Below the pieces are notes generated by a model that was not told the DNA's origin, ran no database searches, and saw only the letters and a program-made list of their open reading frames with translations. From contig JBHGNT010000008.1 of assembly GCA_043228905.1 (NCBI GenBank), forward strand, positions 21,514,001 to 21,578,000: a DNA stretch of 64,000 bases. Reading direction: 5' to 3'. The position numbers were made by a program, and so were the translations under genes. Shown here in pieces: positions 10,643-21,806 of this stretch. Within the stretch, counting starts at the first letter, position 1; each line of letters starts with the position of its first letter. Source of the DNA: Azolla caroliniana. Taxonomy: Eukaryota; Polypodiophyta.

Positions 10643-11639
10643 ATGAGGCTGAATGTTGCCGAACAATTTGGTTAATATACATCTTGTGGGAAGAAAGATT
10701 GTTAATATATATCTCTAATAACGAGAAATCATCTTTGATGAAAGAGTTTGATTATGACACATCAAATAATGAGGCATGTTTATCTTGATTGATAAGCGGT
10801 ATTTATAAAAAGGATAAAAGGTTGTACTCATTTTTTTATGATGGTTTTAGAAGAAAAACACACTGAGCTTCACAAATGATGGTGCAAGTTATTGCTCTTA
10901 TTGAACGTTTTTTTGAACACAAGGAGTCGCCTCTCAATTAAAGTAGTGAATTTGGTAGTTTGTGAAAAACCACAATTTCTAACTTCTTTCTTGTCTCAGA
11001 AGAAAGTAGGAAATTTTGAATTTCTTTATTTTCTTCATTCAAGATACCCTTGTAATGATTTATGGTCATTTTAAATGGATTGGTTTGTCTTTCCACAAAG
11101 GTCCCCTTTGATTTTTTCTTGGATACCCTTTATTAGGTAGTGATTAATGTTTGCTAGAATTTAATGAGGAATATATAACTCGATCTTGTAACAATGACCA
11201 TGTCTTGTGTTAGTATGCATTTTGTTTACAATATGATGTTATCTAGTTTGAGATATGACATTTTATAAATTGTGTTTATAACTTGAGTGGTGTATTTTCC
11301 ATCCTAGACCATGTATTTCCAAAGCAAAGGAATGATTGAACATAATTGTCCTTGGTCCAAGATACATTTGATAAGAGTATATATTATTTGGGAATTATAA
11401 TATATACCTCATTCTTCACAAATACGATGAAGTTAAAGAAGGATAAACAGAATAAAAAACATGTGGTGACACTGTATTTTTAAGAAGACATACAATAAGT
11501 TTTAGAGAATAATGAAAAATAACTGCAACTTTAAGTAAGAGCAGTGAACATTATTTTAATTGGGCTCATGATTGATGGTAGTACCCATGAAGAAGATATA
11601 TATATTATATACATGTAAATTTCTTATGTTGTTCTTAAT
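10643..11639. other. 3' flank of SDH7-like gene, nothing recognised
   Basis: AT-rich DNA, part of which must be 3' UTR (aataaag/aaataatg-type signals are common here but none is decisive). No gene or repeat boundary seen. Confidence 0.4.
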
Positions 11640-13265
11640 AAGTGACATAACAAAATCATATCTACGAAAATATGGCATCAGATGCCATGGAATAGCTTAG
11701 GGTGAGGAGAAGTTCCTTAAGATGCCATATGCTAAGCTTCTCAAGAGCAAGTTGCAATATAAATGGCTTTTGTATATCTCGCATAGACAGAATATACATA
11801 AGTTCGGAACTGGAAAAATATGGCAGCAATGTTGAAATCATCGCAGCTTCGGTTTACTCTGATCATATGCCGGTTAAGATTACGTTGGTCAATTAGAGGA
11901 GGCAAAAAAGGGATTGCAACCTAAGGATCAGCAGTAAACTTTTTGAGGATGCGGAGGTGGGAAGGAAGATAAGGAGCATATGGGAAAGTAATCCAGCTAG
12001 TTGTGGTGCACTTGATAAACTTCGAGGAAAGATTATTGAAACTTCAATGTATTTGCATGAAGAGACTAAAAATAAAATTGTGAGGTCTAAGGAAAGAGAA
12101 GTGAAATTAAGAAGATCGATAGCGGTTGCCCAAAGAATGCTTCTGAAAAATCACAAGTGTCACTAGTCGGAAGAAACACTTCAACGGTTAATTGTGTCTA
12201 GAAACAAGATGTTATTCAGGAGTTCAACAACATGGTGGAGCACGAATGGGGATAAGGTGAACCAACAATTTTTTAAGTATAAAAAGCCGTGAACAAACGG
12301 TAGCGTCAGTCCTAAGTTGATTAAGGAGGATGGTTCACTATCGGAGGATGTATAGGATATCATGGAGGTGATCACAACTCACTATAGTGGGCTTCTCTCA
12401 TCTAGTCATAGTATCCTTGAACAACCTTCACTGGTAGAACTTGTACTGGAGGGAATGCAACAAAGAATTTCAGAGGTTGCACAAGTTAATTTGTCAAGGC
12501 CACTCTTGGGTGTTAGACGCTTTGGCAGGTATATGTAGAACGTCTTGTCCAGGCGTCGACGAATTATCAAGAGATTTTTTTGAAATTTTTTGGGAAGTGA
12601 TTAAGGTTGACTTGGTCGATGGTCTAAATGAGGCATGAGATGTTGGGTGCTTACCTGAGCATTTTAAAGAGGGGTTGATATTTCTAATTCTGAAGGTACA
12701 TGGTATAATAACTACCCTCAAAATGGAGATCAACTACGTTGGCCTTTTACAAAGGAAGCTTGAGTAGGGTGTTGGTGTTAGGGCATCGGGGCCCACCAAT
12801 TCCATTATGCAGGTTTGTCAGGTAGGGGTGCCCATTGGTCCCCTACCTTTATTTATTTATTTCAGAGGCATTCTCTTTCTTTTTAAATAGATTGGATGCA
12901 GGAATAAGGAGATTGGTTGTCCCACATGCGTGCAAGGATTTGTTGGACTCAATGTATGCAGATGACACTATGCTCCTATGGTGGTCAGATCATCATGAGG
13001 ACCTAAATGGAACTACCAAGCACCTAGATGGATGTTTTTGCCAATGGCTTCCATTAGCGACCAGGAACTGTAAACATGTATAGTTGTGGTACAAGTTAAT
13101 TACTATGTTAAAAGAGTTGATGGGATACTTTGGTTGTAAATGAGGGGGTGGGGACAATGATCACTTTGGTGAGAAGGCCAGAGTGAGGTTTGCTGAAATT
13201 TGTTGGTCTTTGATGTACTTTGCTTGCTAGCTAATGCAAAGTATTGATTTTTTAAATAAATAAAT
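11640..13265 (+). mobile_element. Decayed LINE (non-LTR retrotransposon)
   Basis: Plus-strand fragments in shifting frames follow the order of a plant L1-type ORF2. An endonuclease end (RIDRIYIS..., then SDHMPVKITL) lies at about 11760-11896, a linker at 11957-12340, and the RT start (SCPGVDELSRDFFEIFWEVI, then CLPEHFKEGLIFLI) at about 12540-12690. The RT palm YADDTMLLW is at about 12954-12980. The 3' end near 13250 runs into ttttttaaataaataaataaa. Many stops and frameshifts; 5' truncated inside the endonuclease. It belongs to a different family from the LINEs at 19083-36862, which carry FADDT and a CATA-linked tail. Confidence 0.8.
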
Positions 13266-13664
13266 AAAAACAATGAAGCATCACATAGAGCTTTTCATTA
13301 TTAAAATTTGTATGTCAAATGACATGTTAATTTTTGCACTCTCATGTCATATGACATACATCTTTAAAAAATGCCCGTCGAAAAACTTTAATACTAACCC
13401 GTCAAATTCAAGCCCTAATGGTGATGATGTCCCATAGATCCACATGATTTCATATGCAAAGAAAAGTAGGGGATTGATGATAATGTTTGACGCAAATAAT
13501 GATGGTTGCATCCCTTTATATTAACCACTTCTAGATGGATGCATCTTTAATATCAAATATCCCTTCCTTTGATGTCAAAAACATGAAGTAAACATTTAAA
13601 AGATTACAAACATCAACAAACATGATGAATAAAGCATTGACTATCTTATGTTTTGTCAATACTA

Positions 13665-13965
13665 ACGTGTAATTTGTCTTTGTGGTGAAATGTATTTTGG
13701 AATGCATTAAGACAAGGGGGATCAATGAAATTTCCTCCATGCAAATGGTGGTTTTTGTTGTTTCTAATTTGTATATTTCATGATTGAAACTTGAAAGAGT
13801 ATCAATTGAAGGATTACTTTGTTGTTACTCTTTCAATCATGAAATATACAAATTAGAAACAACCAAAACCACCATTTGCATGGAGGAAATTTCATTGATC
13901 CTCCTTGTCTTAAAGTATTCTAGAATACATTTCATAACACCAAATGTTGATTGAATATCAATTTC
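13665..13965. repeat. Long foldback (inverted repeat), ~135-bp arms
   Basis: Left arm about 13665-13800 and right arm about 13827-13965 are inverse copies with a 26-nt loop. In the inner ~70 bp I count one mismatch (gtttttgttg against gttttggttg), while the outer 40 bp are more diverged. A transcript would fold into a long hairpin. It could be a MITE, an inverted-duplicate small-RNA locus or a young miRNA-like foldback; I see no convincing target duplication. Confidence 0.85.
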
Positions 13966-14004
13966 ATTAGCAACAAATGTTCTACACTTCATTGTTTCTC
14001 CGAC

Positions 14005-14170
14005 ATAGCATAAGCATGATGATTCCTTCGATATAGCATGGAATGATGATCCCTTCAATATAGCATGGGCATGACGATTCTTTCATGCTAGACATAACAT
14101 GGACATGACGATTCCTTCGACATAGCATGGACACGCCGATTCCTTCGAGATAGCATGGACATGATCTCTC
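14005..14170. repeat. Short tandem repeat, ~32-bp unit
   Basis: About five imperfect copies of agcatggacatgacgattcc followed by ttcgatat, directly right of the foldback. Confidence 0.75.
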
Positions 14171-14265
14171 CTTTGGGTATGCTTGTGCCCTAGAAGGGCT
14201 TCACATCCTAGTTAACAAGTATCACACTCATCTCAGAGTGTCAAGATTCTTGTCGTTGTTACATG

Positions 14266-14721
14266 TAGCAATCGACAATAGTTTCATTTGGTTCGAGAGT
14301 GTCAAATTCAAACCGTTAAAAAAATGAAACTTTAACCAAACCGAATTGAACCACGTAACTGTTTAAACCAAACCTTTACAAAAAAATCAAGCTCAAACCA
14401 AACGGTTTTAGAGACTTTCAAACCCTTAAACCGTTAAAACCATGGTTTCGCGGTTCGGTTTTGGTTTTCAAGTTAGGCCAAAATTCAAAATTTCAAATTT
14501 AATTTTAAAAGTTTTAAATTTTAAATTTTCAAAAGTTAAAGTTTTTTTCTTAAAATATCAAAATTAGGCATAAAATGTTCAAAAAAATACTTAAGAAAAT
14601 GATCAAATGTCAATCCTAAACCGTCAAACCGATGAAGGCTCAAACTGAACCGAACCGTTTACAAAAACCTAAACCTAAACCAAACCAAACCAAACTGAAC
14701 CAAACCTGTAGCTGATTGTTA
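14266..14721. mobile_element. hAT-like MITE, 456 bp
   Basis: Terminal inverted repeats TAGCAATCGACAA... and ...GCTGATTGTTA flank non-coding, AT-rich DNA full of AACCGAACC/GGTTCGGTT motifs. It is bounded by an 8-bp near-duplicate, GTTACATG (14258-14265) and GTTACATC (14722-14729). Eight-base target duplications are typical of hAT transposons. It shares ends and interior (ggttcgagagtgtc, gcggttcggttttgg) with 46795-47236 and 63058-63271. No transposase, so it would be mobilised in trans. Confidence 0.8.
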
Positions 14722-14997
14722 GTTACATCAACTTACATCCATCAATCAGTGGATCTCTAATTATTTCTTCACTAATTACATACTTGTTCCATTATATGTT
14801 TGGGTGAAAGTGAATCTGATTTTGTAAATTGTACTCAATAATGGTTAGTATATTATCTCCTCTCTTTTGCTCTCTCATTGTAAACATTGAGGAACAGAGA
14901 GAAACAGAGTGCATCAGAGAGACACCTAGTAGGCCTTTCTTGGCCATGAAATCCTTCAGAAAGATGATATTGTGCCTACACAAGGCACTACTCTCTC

Positions 14998-17211
14998 ATG
15001 CCTCCCATGGCTTCACCTCAGAAGCTTACATTAGTGGTGCGAGAAAATTGCAAGAGAGAAAGAAGAGCTTCTTTGGCCCAAGCTATGGAAATGCATATCC
15101 ATATCTGCAAGAGTGGCCTGCAAAGCCATGGATTAGTAGGGAACTATTTGGTCCCAATGTTGGCCAGTTATGGATCCATGTCTCATGCTCAAAAAGCTTT
15201 TGATTTGCTTGTATACAAGAACGAACTCACATTGAGCTCTCTCATTATTGGCTATGCCAAGCATTCTGATGACCCACAACATGCTTTTCTCCTGTACAAG
15301 AAAATGCAAGATAATGATGACATCCATGCCAATGCACAACTGTATTTGGCTTTGATCAAGGCTTGTACTAAGTGGAAATATGTGGAAAAAGGGCATGAAA
15401 TATATGATGAGATTTCTCGATGTGGTATGTTGGATACGAATGTTTATGTTAGTAGTGCCTTGGTTACTATGTTTGTGAGGTGTGGATGTCTTGACAAAGC
15501 ACGAGAAGTGTTTGACAAACAACCTTCCGTTGTTAGGGACGTTGTCTCATGGAATGCTTTGCTGTCAGGTTATGTCGAGCATCAATGTGAGGAAGAAGTG
15601 CTCTGTTGCTTCAATAACATGCTGTCCGACAATGTCTACCCTGATGAAGTCACCTTCCTTTGTGTGTTAAGGGCTTGTTGTAACACTGGAGACGTTATGA
15701 AAGGGAAAGAAATCCATATTGAGACCGTAAAACGAGGCTTCGAAGGAGAGGTTCTTCTTGGAAACACATTGATTGATATGTATGCGAAATTCGGTTTCCT
15801 TGCCGAAACACAACAGATATTTTCACAACTTGTGGTTCAAGATGTGGTTGGATGGACCTCGTTGATTGCAGGATATGCCGAAGACCATGGGTTGGATGCT
15901 CTACGCTTTCTTGAACAGATGCAACAAGAAGGTGTCTCTCCTGATGCAATTACATATGTCTTTGGCCTTAAAGCTTGTGGTGACATAAGAGCTTTGTTCA
16001 AAGGTGAAGAATTGCATTCAAGAATTTCAAGAGAGATGTTGTTTCAGAAAGATATTTTTGTAGGTAGTACTTTACTTGATATGTACATGAAATGTGGTTG
16101 TCTTGTTGAAGCAAGGGAAGTCTTTGAAAAGCTTCCAGTGAGAGATGTGGTCTCGTGGAATGCTTTGATTTCCGGATACATAGAGCATGGATGTACTGAT
16201 GAGGCACTAGATTGTTTCGAGAAGTTACAAAATGAGGGTTACTCTCCAGATATTGTTACATTTATCTTTATCTTGAAAGCTTGTTGTAGCATCAGAATGA
16301 TAGCCAACGGACAATTGAAGCATGCTGAGATAGTTAAGAAAGGACTGGAAAAGGAGGATATCATTGGAAACACTTTAATTGACATGTATGCAAAATGTGG
16401 CTTGCTTGTTGAAGCTCAGGAAGTATTTGGCAAAGTTGACGTGCAAAGTGTTGTATCTTGGACCGCACTTATTTCAGGATATGCGGAATATGAACATGAC
16501 GAGGAGGCGCTTCATCATTTTGAACAAATGCAACACAAAGGAGTCCCTCCTGGAGATGGCACGTTTCTTGGAAGCTTAAAGGCGTGTGGAAACTTGGGAG
16601 CAACTATCAAAGGGCAAGAAATACATATTTCGATTGCTATAAAAGGGCTTGAAGAGTGTCTCCTTATTGGAAATACTCTAGTAGATGTGTACGCTAAATG
16701 TGGGTCCCTTACAGAAGCACAAGATTGTTTTGACAAGCTCCAACTCCGAACTGTCATCTCTTGGACAGCATTGCTCATGGGGTACGCCCAAATCGGGAAG
16801 ACTGAAAATGTTTTGGCTGTCTTTGAACAAATGCTTGATGAAGGAATGAAACCTAATTTTATCACATTCATGACCCTTCTTACTGCATGTAGTCACACAG
16901 GTTTAGTAGAAAAAGGGCATATGTATTTTGAAGTCATGTGTAGTAATAACTATGGTTTTGTCCCAACTCCTGAGCATTATGCTTGCATGATCGATCTTTT
17001 GGGTCGCGCAGGACATATAGAAAAGGCGGTCAAAATTGTAGAAAAGATGCCATATCATCCCGGGACCCTTGTATGGCGTACGATATTGGGAGCTTGTCAA
17101 AAATGGGGTGATGTAGAATATGGGTATCACGCATTCAAACATGCAATACAAATAGACAAAAGTGATGCCGCAACTTATGTTGGTATGGCTAACATCCTTG
17201 CTGAGGCTTGA
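14998..17211 (+). CDS. PLS-class pentatricopeptide repeat (PPR) protein
   Basis: A single-exon 737-residue ORF. PPR proteins are organellar RNA-binding proteins; the PLS class mostly serves C-to-U editing in plastids and mitochondria. The protein is a run of alternating P, L and S motifs from about residue 35 to 640. Signatures include GNTLIDMYAKCG, VVSWTALISGYAE and PDEVTFLCVLRACC. It ends with GLVEKGHMYFEVMC, a HYACMIDLLGRAG motif, and part of the E1 domain (VWRTILGACQKWGDVEYG). It stops in the E region after ATYVGMANILAEA, so E2 and the DYW deaminase are absent. The start at 14998 is the first ATG after an in-frame TGA at 14965. The N-terminal targeting peptide looks short or missing, and an upstream ORF in another frame from 14829 hints at a frameshift. 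It could be a retained short paralog or a truncated copy. Confidence 0.9.
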   Translation: MPPMASPQKLTLVVRENCKRERRASLAQAMEMHIHICKSGLQSHGLVGNYLVPMLASYGSMSHAQKAFDLLVYKNELTLSSLIIGYAKHSDDPQHAFLLYKKMQDNDDIHANAQLYLALIKACTKWKYVEKGHEIYDEISRCGMLDTNVYVSSALVTMFVRCGCLDKAREVFDKQPSVVRDVVSWNALLSGYVEHQCEEEVLCCFNNMLSDNVYPDEVTFLCVLRACCNTGDVMKGKEIHIETVKRGFEGEVLLGNTLIDMYAKFGFLAETQQIFSQLVVQDVVGWTSLIAGYAEDHGLDALRFLEQMQQEGVSPDAITYVFGLKACGDIRALFKGEELHSRISREMLFQKDIFVGSTLLDMYMKCGCLVEAREVFEKLPVRDVVSWNALISGYIEHGCTDEALDCFEKLQNEGYSPDIVTFIFILKACCSIRMIANGQLKHAEIVKKGLEKEDIIGNTLIDMYAKCGLLVEAQEVFGKVDVQSVVSWTALISGYAEYEHDEEALHHFEQMQHKGVPPGDGTFLGSLKACGNLGATIKGQEIHISIAIKGLEECLLIGNTLVDVYAKCGSLTEAQDCFDKLQLRTVISWTALLMGYAQIGKTENVLAVFEQMLDEGMKPNFITFMTLLTACSHTGLVEKGHMYFEVMCSNNYGFVPTPEHYACMIDLLGRAGHIEKAVKIVEKMPYHPGTLVWRTILGACQKWGDVEYGYHAFKHAIQIDKSDAATYVGMANILAEA

Positions 17212-17271
17212 AAATCGACATTATAGGGTCTAATGAATGATTTGTTATTTGGGTAGTCGGGGTTCTAATGC

Positions 17272-17430
17272 CAATACAAGCTCCATATAGTTTGGCATGA
17301 GAATAGCTTGTTGTGTATATGTACCTCATTTGATCCTCGTGAACTCAAATGGATTGTCCGACAAGATGATATAGAAACCGGCAAAAATGTGCAGAGAGGC
17401 TGATGCAATTATATGTATTTGCCTTTTGAA
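17272..17430 (+). repeat. PPR 3' flank sequence shared with 8255-8420
   Basis: gctccatatagtttggcatgag and gatgcaattatatgtatttgcc recur in the intron of the SDH7-like gene, so this stretch was copied together with a PPR 3' end. Confidence 0.55.
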
Positions 17431-17460
17431 ATTCGATAGCAACGATTGTTCGGCCACCAA

Positions 17461-17635
17461 ATTGATAGCTAACAATTGTTCTGCCACAAATATGCAAGAG
17501 CAATATTTTAAGTATAGGAACCATTGAAGTTCAACAGAGAGGTTTTTAAAAGTTATCACAGGCAAGAAACACTGAATTGATAGCTAACAATTGTTCTGCC
17601 ACAAATATGCAAGAGCAATATTTGAAGTATAGGAA
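17461..17635. repeat. Direct repeat, ~60 bp, two copies
   Basis: attgatagctaacaattgtt and the following ~40 bp (ctgccacaaatatgcaagag) occur at 17461 and again at 17575. The copies differ by only a few bases. Confidence 0.8.
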
Positions 17636-17639
17636 GAAT

Positions 17640-18825
17640 GAAACATTTGTGTAAATCTCTGCTAGAGACTAGCCCTCAAAGTAGCATGATGAATTCATTG
17701 AATGACCAACCAACCATCCATCTATGATGAAGACCAAATATATATCCTTTCAAGATTTTTAGCATGATCATGTATCGTCTTGCAAACATACAATGTTGAG
17801 ATTGTGGACTTCAACATGCTTGCAAAATATTTTCTTTTTGTATACATGATTTCCAATTATCCCTCATGTGTTGTGATTTCATTACTTTTTGGCATTCCTA
17901 AGAATACTATATTTGAAAGTCTTAACCCTCGGTCCCATGTTTTGGCTTCACCCATTTTCATTTACATTTGTATGGTTTAGAATCGTCTTTCCTCTCTCCT
18001 TTTTTATATCTTGTTATGAGTGAAAACTTGATGCGCACACAAGGGAAGTGAAAACATGATAAATCAAACTCAAGAACAAGGGGTTTGGTTTGTCTCAATG
18101 ATCTATATCAACATCCATTAACATTGGGACAAAGGAATCTGAGAAAGATATAGATTGGACACACAAGTTGGGAAGTCTTTGCAAGCATCTATAAATCAAA
18201 AGGCCTCTCTAAACTTACCATAAGGTATGTATAATGAGCTCATTGAATACTACTGCCACCGCTGCCACCAAAATCTCCACTATCAAAATCTCACTATCAT
18301 TGCCATGCTACATATCAATGATACCTCTATAGCTAATACTACAAGTATAGTCTTTATAACAATATACAACAATGAGAACTCTACCCAAAATTTGCAACAT
18401 AATATTAATAAGGTAAGAGCGAGAACCAACAACACCAAGAACTCTTTAGTTGATAAGAGAATGTGCATCGTTTAGGGTTCACTAGTATCAATATCTAATA
18501 GAGAGCATGAAATATATATATTGACGAACATGCCCTATGTATTGCATTTCAATTAAATATTTAAGTGGTAGACAAGGCCCAATGTTGGTTAATAGTAACA
18601 CCATTTGTAGGACTTACATGACCAAGTAGAGCTCTCCAATTAGCAATCAACAAAAAGGCCACTCTAGCCATGGGTCATTATTGGAATCAACTGACACTTG
18701 GTGGGGCTTCTTTAGGTTGCACCACCAAGGCATTAATTTTTACAATTACTGATACCAATATTCTTCGCAATGACATCGAAGGTACCAATAGTCCATTTAG
18801 ATTCTAGCTAGAGAACAACTCCCAA
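17640..18825. other. Intergenic, nothing recognised
   Basis: No coding structure, terminal repeat or RNA gene that I can support. Confidence 0.4.
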
Positions 18826-18827
18826 CT

Positions 18828-18965
18828 TACATACTGTACATACAAACATACATAGCATACATATAAACATACATAGCACACTTACAAAAATACATAGCAT
18901 ACTTACAAACATACATAACATACATGACATACATACAAACATAACATACATGCATAACAAATATA
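18828..18965. repeat. CATA-type microsatellite
   Basis: Interrupted (acat/cata)n runs such as acatacaaacatacatagca. It lies upstream of the LINE copy starting at 19083. Confidence 0.85.
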
Positions 18966-19292
18966 AGGTAGCAAACACATTGTACTTGGATTGATGAGAA
19001 ACTTGGGTCAACAAAACAAGAACTTGTTGTACTATTAGAAAAGTGTGCATAATTTCAATATCATCGTAGGATAGCTAATTGGACCCAATTGGGTGATAAA
19101 TGCATTGTTGAATTTTTCCATGCAATGAGACCCAACCATATTGCCGTTTCACTCAAACAACTACAACATGAGAATGGGACCATCTCATTTGACCCCCAAG
19201 TGATGAGAGAGATAGCCACACGATACTATTCCAATCTATTATCAGTTGTTTCCTTTTCCAATGAGGATTTAACAAGTCGCTCATGTGTATGG

Positions 19293-19378
19293 AATAAGTT
19301 GAATCCAAGAAAAACACAAGATATGAATATGCGTCTTCGTGACATTCTTACTTGTGTTTTTCTTGGATTCAACTTATT
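19293..19378. repeat. Perfect 28-bp inverted repeat at the LINE inversion edge
   Basis: Arms 19293-19320 and 19351-19378 are exact inverse copies (starting aataagttgaatccaag), separated by 30 nt. They sit where the plus-strand LINE segment turns into the inverted one. Confidence 0.9.
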
Positions 19379-20020
19379 TGAGTCGGATGAATAACTTTAG
19401 GCATTATAGTACTAAGTCGTATACTAATTGCTTTAGCTACGATTTTATACACCGTATTCAGTAGTGTAATCGGACACCATTTCTTGATGTCCAGTGAAGG
19501 ACCATCTGATTTAGGGATAAGGTAAATTAGTCCTTTTGTAAAATGTGAAGGCATACTACCCTTTCGAAGAATTTGTTGGAATGCGTACATAAATTTGCTT
19601 TGAACAAGTCCCAATATTTAATGAAGAATGTTAGGGTTAGACCATCCATACTTGGACAACAATTTTTAGGCAAAGCTTGGAGTGCTTCACTGAATTTGCA
19701 GATGACACTGCCATATACTTAAAAGGTGATTCGGAAAATCTCCAAAAAACAAAATTGTCCATATCCACATTCTGTAAGGCTTCAGGTGCATTGGTCAATT
19801 GGAACAAGTCCTTTGCATTTTGGGTGGTTGATATAGATCCTCCTTTATGGAATCCACAAATTCCGCAATTTCGATGGTTACCATCAGGCTTCGCAATTCG
19901 GTACCTAGGATGTACAATAGGTATTGATCTTTCAGTGAAAAATCAAGGGGCACCCCTCCTATTGTAATTGCGGAAAAAATTGTTATTATGGAGTTAAACC
20001 AAGTTGTCTTTTGCTTGTCG

Positions 20021-20025
20021 GATTG
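20021..20025. other. Target-site duplication GATTG of the outer LTR element (left)
   Basis: GATTG at 20021-20025 and again at 32499-32503. Joining the flanks restores LINE sequence (…cggattg|tagttgcc) as seen in the second LINE copy near 34910. Confidence 0.8.
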
Positions 20026-20545
20026 TGTCACGATACAATGACATAAAATATATAGTTGATGAGGATTCAACTTTCAACCTCACATCATGCTCAACCATCT
20101 TGATATGAGCATTGTATAAGATATATTTGATCTACATATCATTGTATACGATGTACATGATCTAGGTATACTCTCTAGACATCTAGAAAGTTCTAGAAAG
20201 TTCCAAGGTTCTAGAAGGTTCTAGAATATTCTTCAAAATATTCTAATGCATGTACTTCAACTTAGAGTATAAATACTTGTAACCATCTTGGTCCATTTCA
20301 AGGGATTCAACGCCAGTCATTGACACATCAATCTAGTATTCTTGTTTAGCCCCATCTTCTCTCCTTGATTTACATATCTGTCTTTATGCTCTTGTATTGT
20401 TCCTAGCGTTTTAAGTTCCTCATCTTATCGCTCCCAACTTCCCAAGTTTCTATCGTCATCATGTCGAGTTCCACATTCGTAACCTTATTGTCGTAGCCTC
20501 GTCATATGTGCTTTGTCGTAGTGTAGGGTTGATGTGTCCGTGACG
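20026..20545 (+). repeat. Outer element LTR A
   Basis: About 520 bp. The block from catcatgctcaaccatcttg to ttcaagggattcaa is nearly identical to 22451-22680 in LTR B. It contains tandem ctagaaagttctag-type heat-shock-like motifs and a possible TATA box (agagtataaatact). Confidence 0.85.
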
Positions 20546-20599
20546 GTTTGAATCCCTTCCAATTGGAAGCATCCCTAGTCTTTGTCATCGCCCTTGCTT

Positions 20600-21025
20600 T
20601 TATAGTTACTATCGTCACTGTCGTTGCTTCGAGAGTTACCATCATCAACATCCTTTCGTTTCCTATCTTCCTCGACATCTCTATCTCTTAGTTTCTTCCC
20701 ATCATTGTCTTTGTCTTTTAGTTTCTTCTCATCCTCCATATATCTATCTCTGTGTTTCTTATCATCATCATCCCTATCTTTGCACTTCTTATCATCTTCC
20801 ACATCCCTATCTCTGCATTTTTTGTCATTGTCATCCTTCTCCTTGTGTTTCCTGCCGTTTTCATCTCCATCTATGTGTTTCTTATCATCATCATCCCTAT
20901 CTATGTGTTTCTTATCATCTTCGTCCCTGTCACTATGTTTTCTATCATCCTCTATATCTCTGTCTTTGTGTTTCTTTTTATCCTCAATGTCTCGATCGTT
21001 GTGTTTCTTATCCTCTTCATCTATT
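20600..21025 (-). repeat. Codon-phased minisatellite, 30-33 bp unit
   Basis: About fourteen imperfect copies. The minus strand encodes a charged decapeptide repeat of the form KKHxDRDxED (e.g. DDDKKHRDRY). Such Lys/Asp/Arg-rich repeats resemble low-complexity arms of nuclear RNA-processing proteins, so a captured host fragment is possible but unproven. Confidence 0.75.
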
Positions 21026-21189
21026 TATTTGTTTCCATCATTGCCATAGTCACAGTCATTGCTTCCAGAGATGCTTCCTCAACATCATTGTCTTCATTAC
21101 TTCGACTTCGACATCATCATCTTCAACACCTCTTGGGGTCGTTATCAAAACTATTTTGCCTAGCTTTCATCGACGTCAAGTGTTCTAGT

Positions 21190-21775
21190 TCCCAATGAGG
21201 ACCGCACATGGTCGCTCATGCCCGTTCGTGTTCCGATTCCCGGTGAGGACTGCACATGGTCACTCACGTCCATTGGTGTTCCTGTCTTCATTGAGGACCA
21301 CACATGGTCGCTCATGCCCGTTGGTGTTCTGATTCTCGGTGAGGAACGCGCATGGTCGCTCACGCCCTTTGGTGTTCGTGTTCACGGTGAGGACCACACA
21401 AGGTTGCTCATGCCCGTTGGTGTTCCAGTTCCCCGATGAGGACCGTACATGGTCGCTCACGTCCGTTCGTGTTCGTGTCTCTGGTGAGGACTGCACATGG
21501 TCGCTCACGGCCGTTGGTGTTCCAATTCCCGGTGAGGACCGCACATGGTCGCTCATGCCCGTTGGTGTTCCAGTTCCCGGTGAGGACCGTACATGGTCAC
21601 TCACATCCGTTGGTGTTCGTGTCTTCGGTGAGGATTGCACATGGTCTCTCATGCTCGTTGGTGTTCTAGTTCCCAGTGAGGACCGTACACGGTCGCTCAA
21701 GTTTATTGGTGTTCCAATTCCTGGTGAGGACTGCACATGGTCGCTCACGTCCGTTGGTGTTCCAGTCTTCGCTCA
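21190..21775. repeat. Codon-phased minisatellite, 48-bp unit, ~12 copies
   Basis: The motif gaggaccgcacatggtcgct recurs every 48 bp (21197, 21245, 21293, 21341, and on). Because 48 is a multiple of three, 16-residue repeats are open on both strands (minus: MSDHVRSSPGTGTPTG). The copies differ by scattered substitutions. Confidence 0.9.
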
Positions 21776-21806
21776 CCCCTACACGCTTTCGTAAAGGGGA
21801 GGATAA

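Larger units (their letters stand above)
19083..20025 (+). mobile_element. LINE copy 1, 5' part, with an internal inversion
   Basis: The plus-strand ORF2 linker (QLGDKCIVEFFHAM...) runs at 19083-19290. The segment 19369-19614 is on the minus strand and encodes the early RT region (GLIYLIPKSDGPS, WCPITLLNTVYKIVAKAIS). From 19677 the plus strand continues with the RT palm FADDTAIYLKG and the downstream RYLGCTIGIDLS. The middle of the RT is therefore inverted in place. At 20025 the LINE is interrupted by the nested LTR stack and resumes at 32499. Confidence 0.8.

Noticed and set aside
20575-20802. Minus-strand 75-codon charged ORF as a host gene
   Set aside because: It is the 30-bp minisatellite inside a non-autonomous LTR element; host origin is possible but not shown.
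21190-21775. CRISPR-like regular array
   Set aside because: There are no unique spacers between constant repeats; the whole 48-bp unit is repeated, in a plant genome.
21218-21794. ORFs of 73-162 codons on both strands
   Set aside because: They are by-products of the 48-bp array, whose length is a multiple of three. Kept as a repeat, not as CDS.
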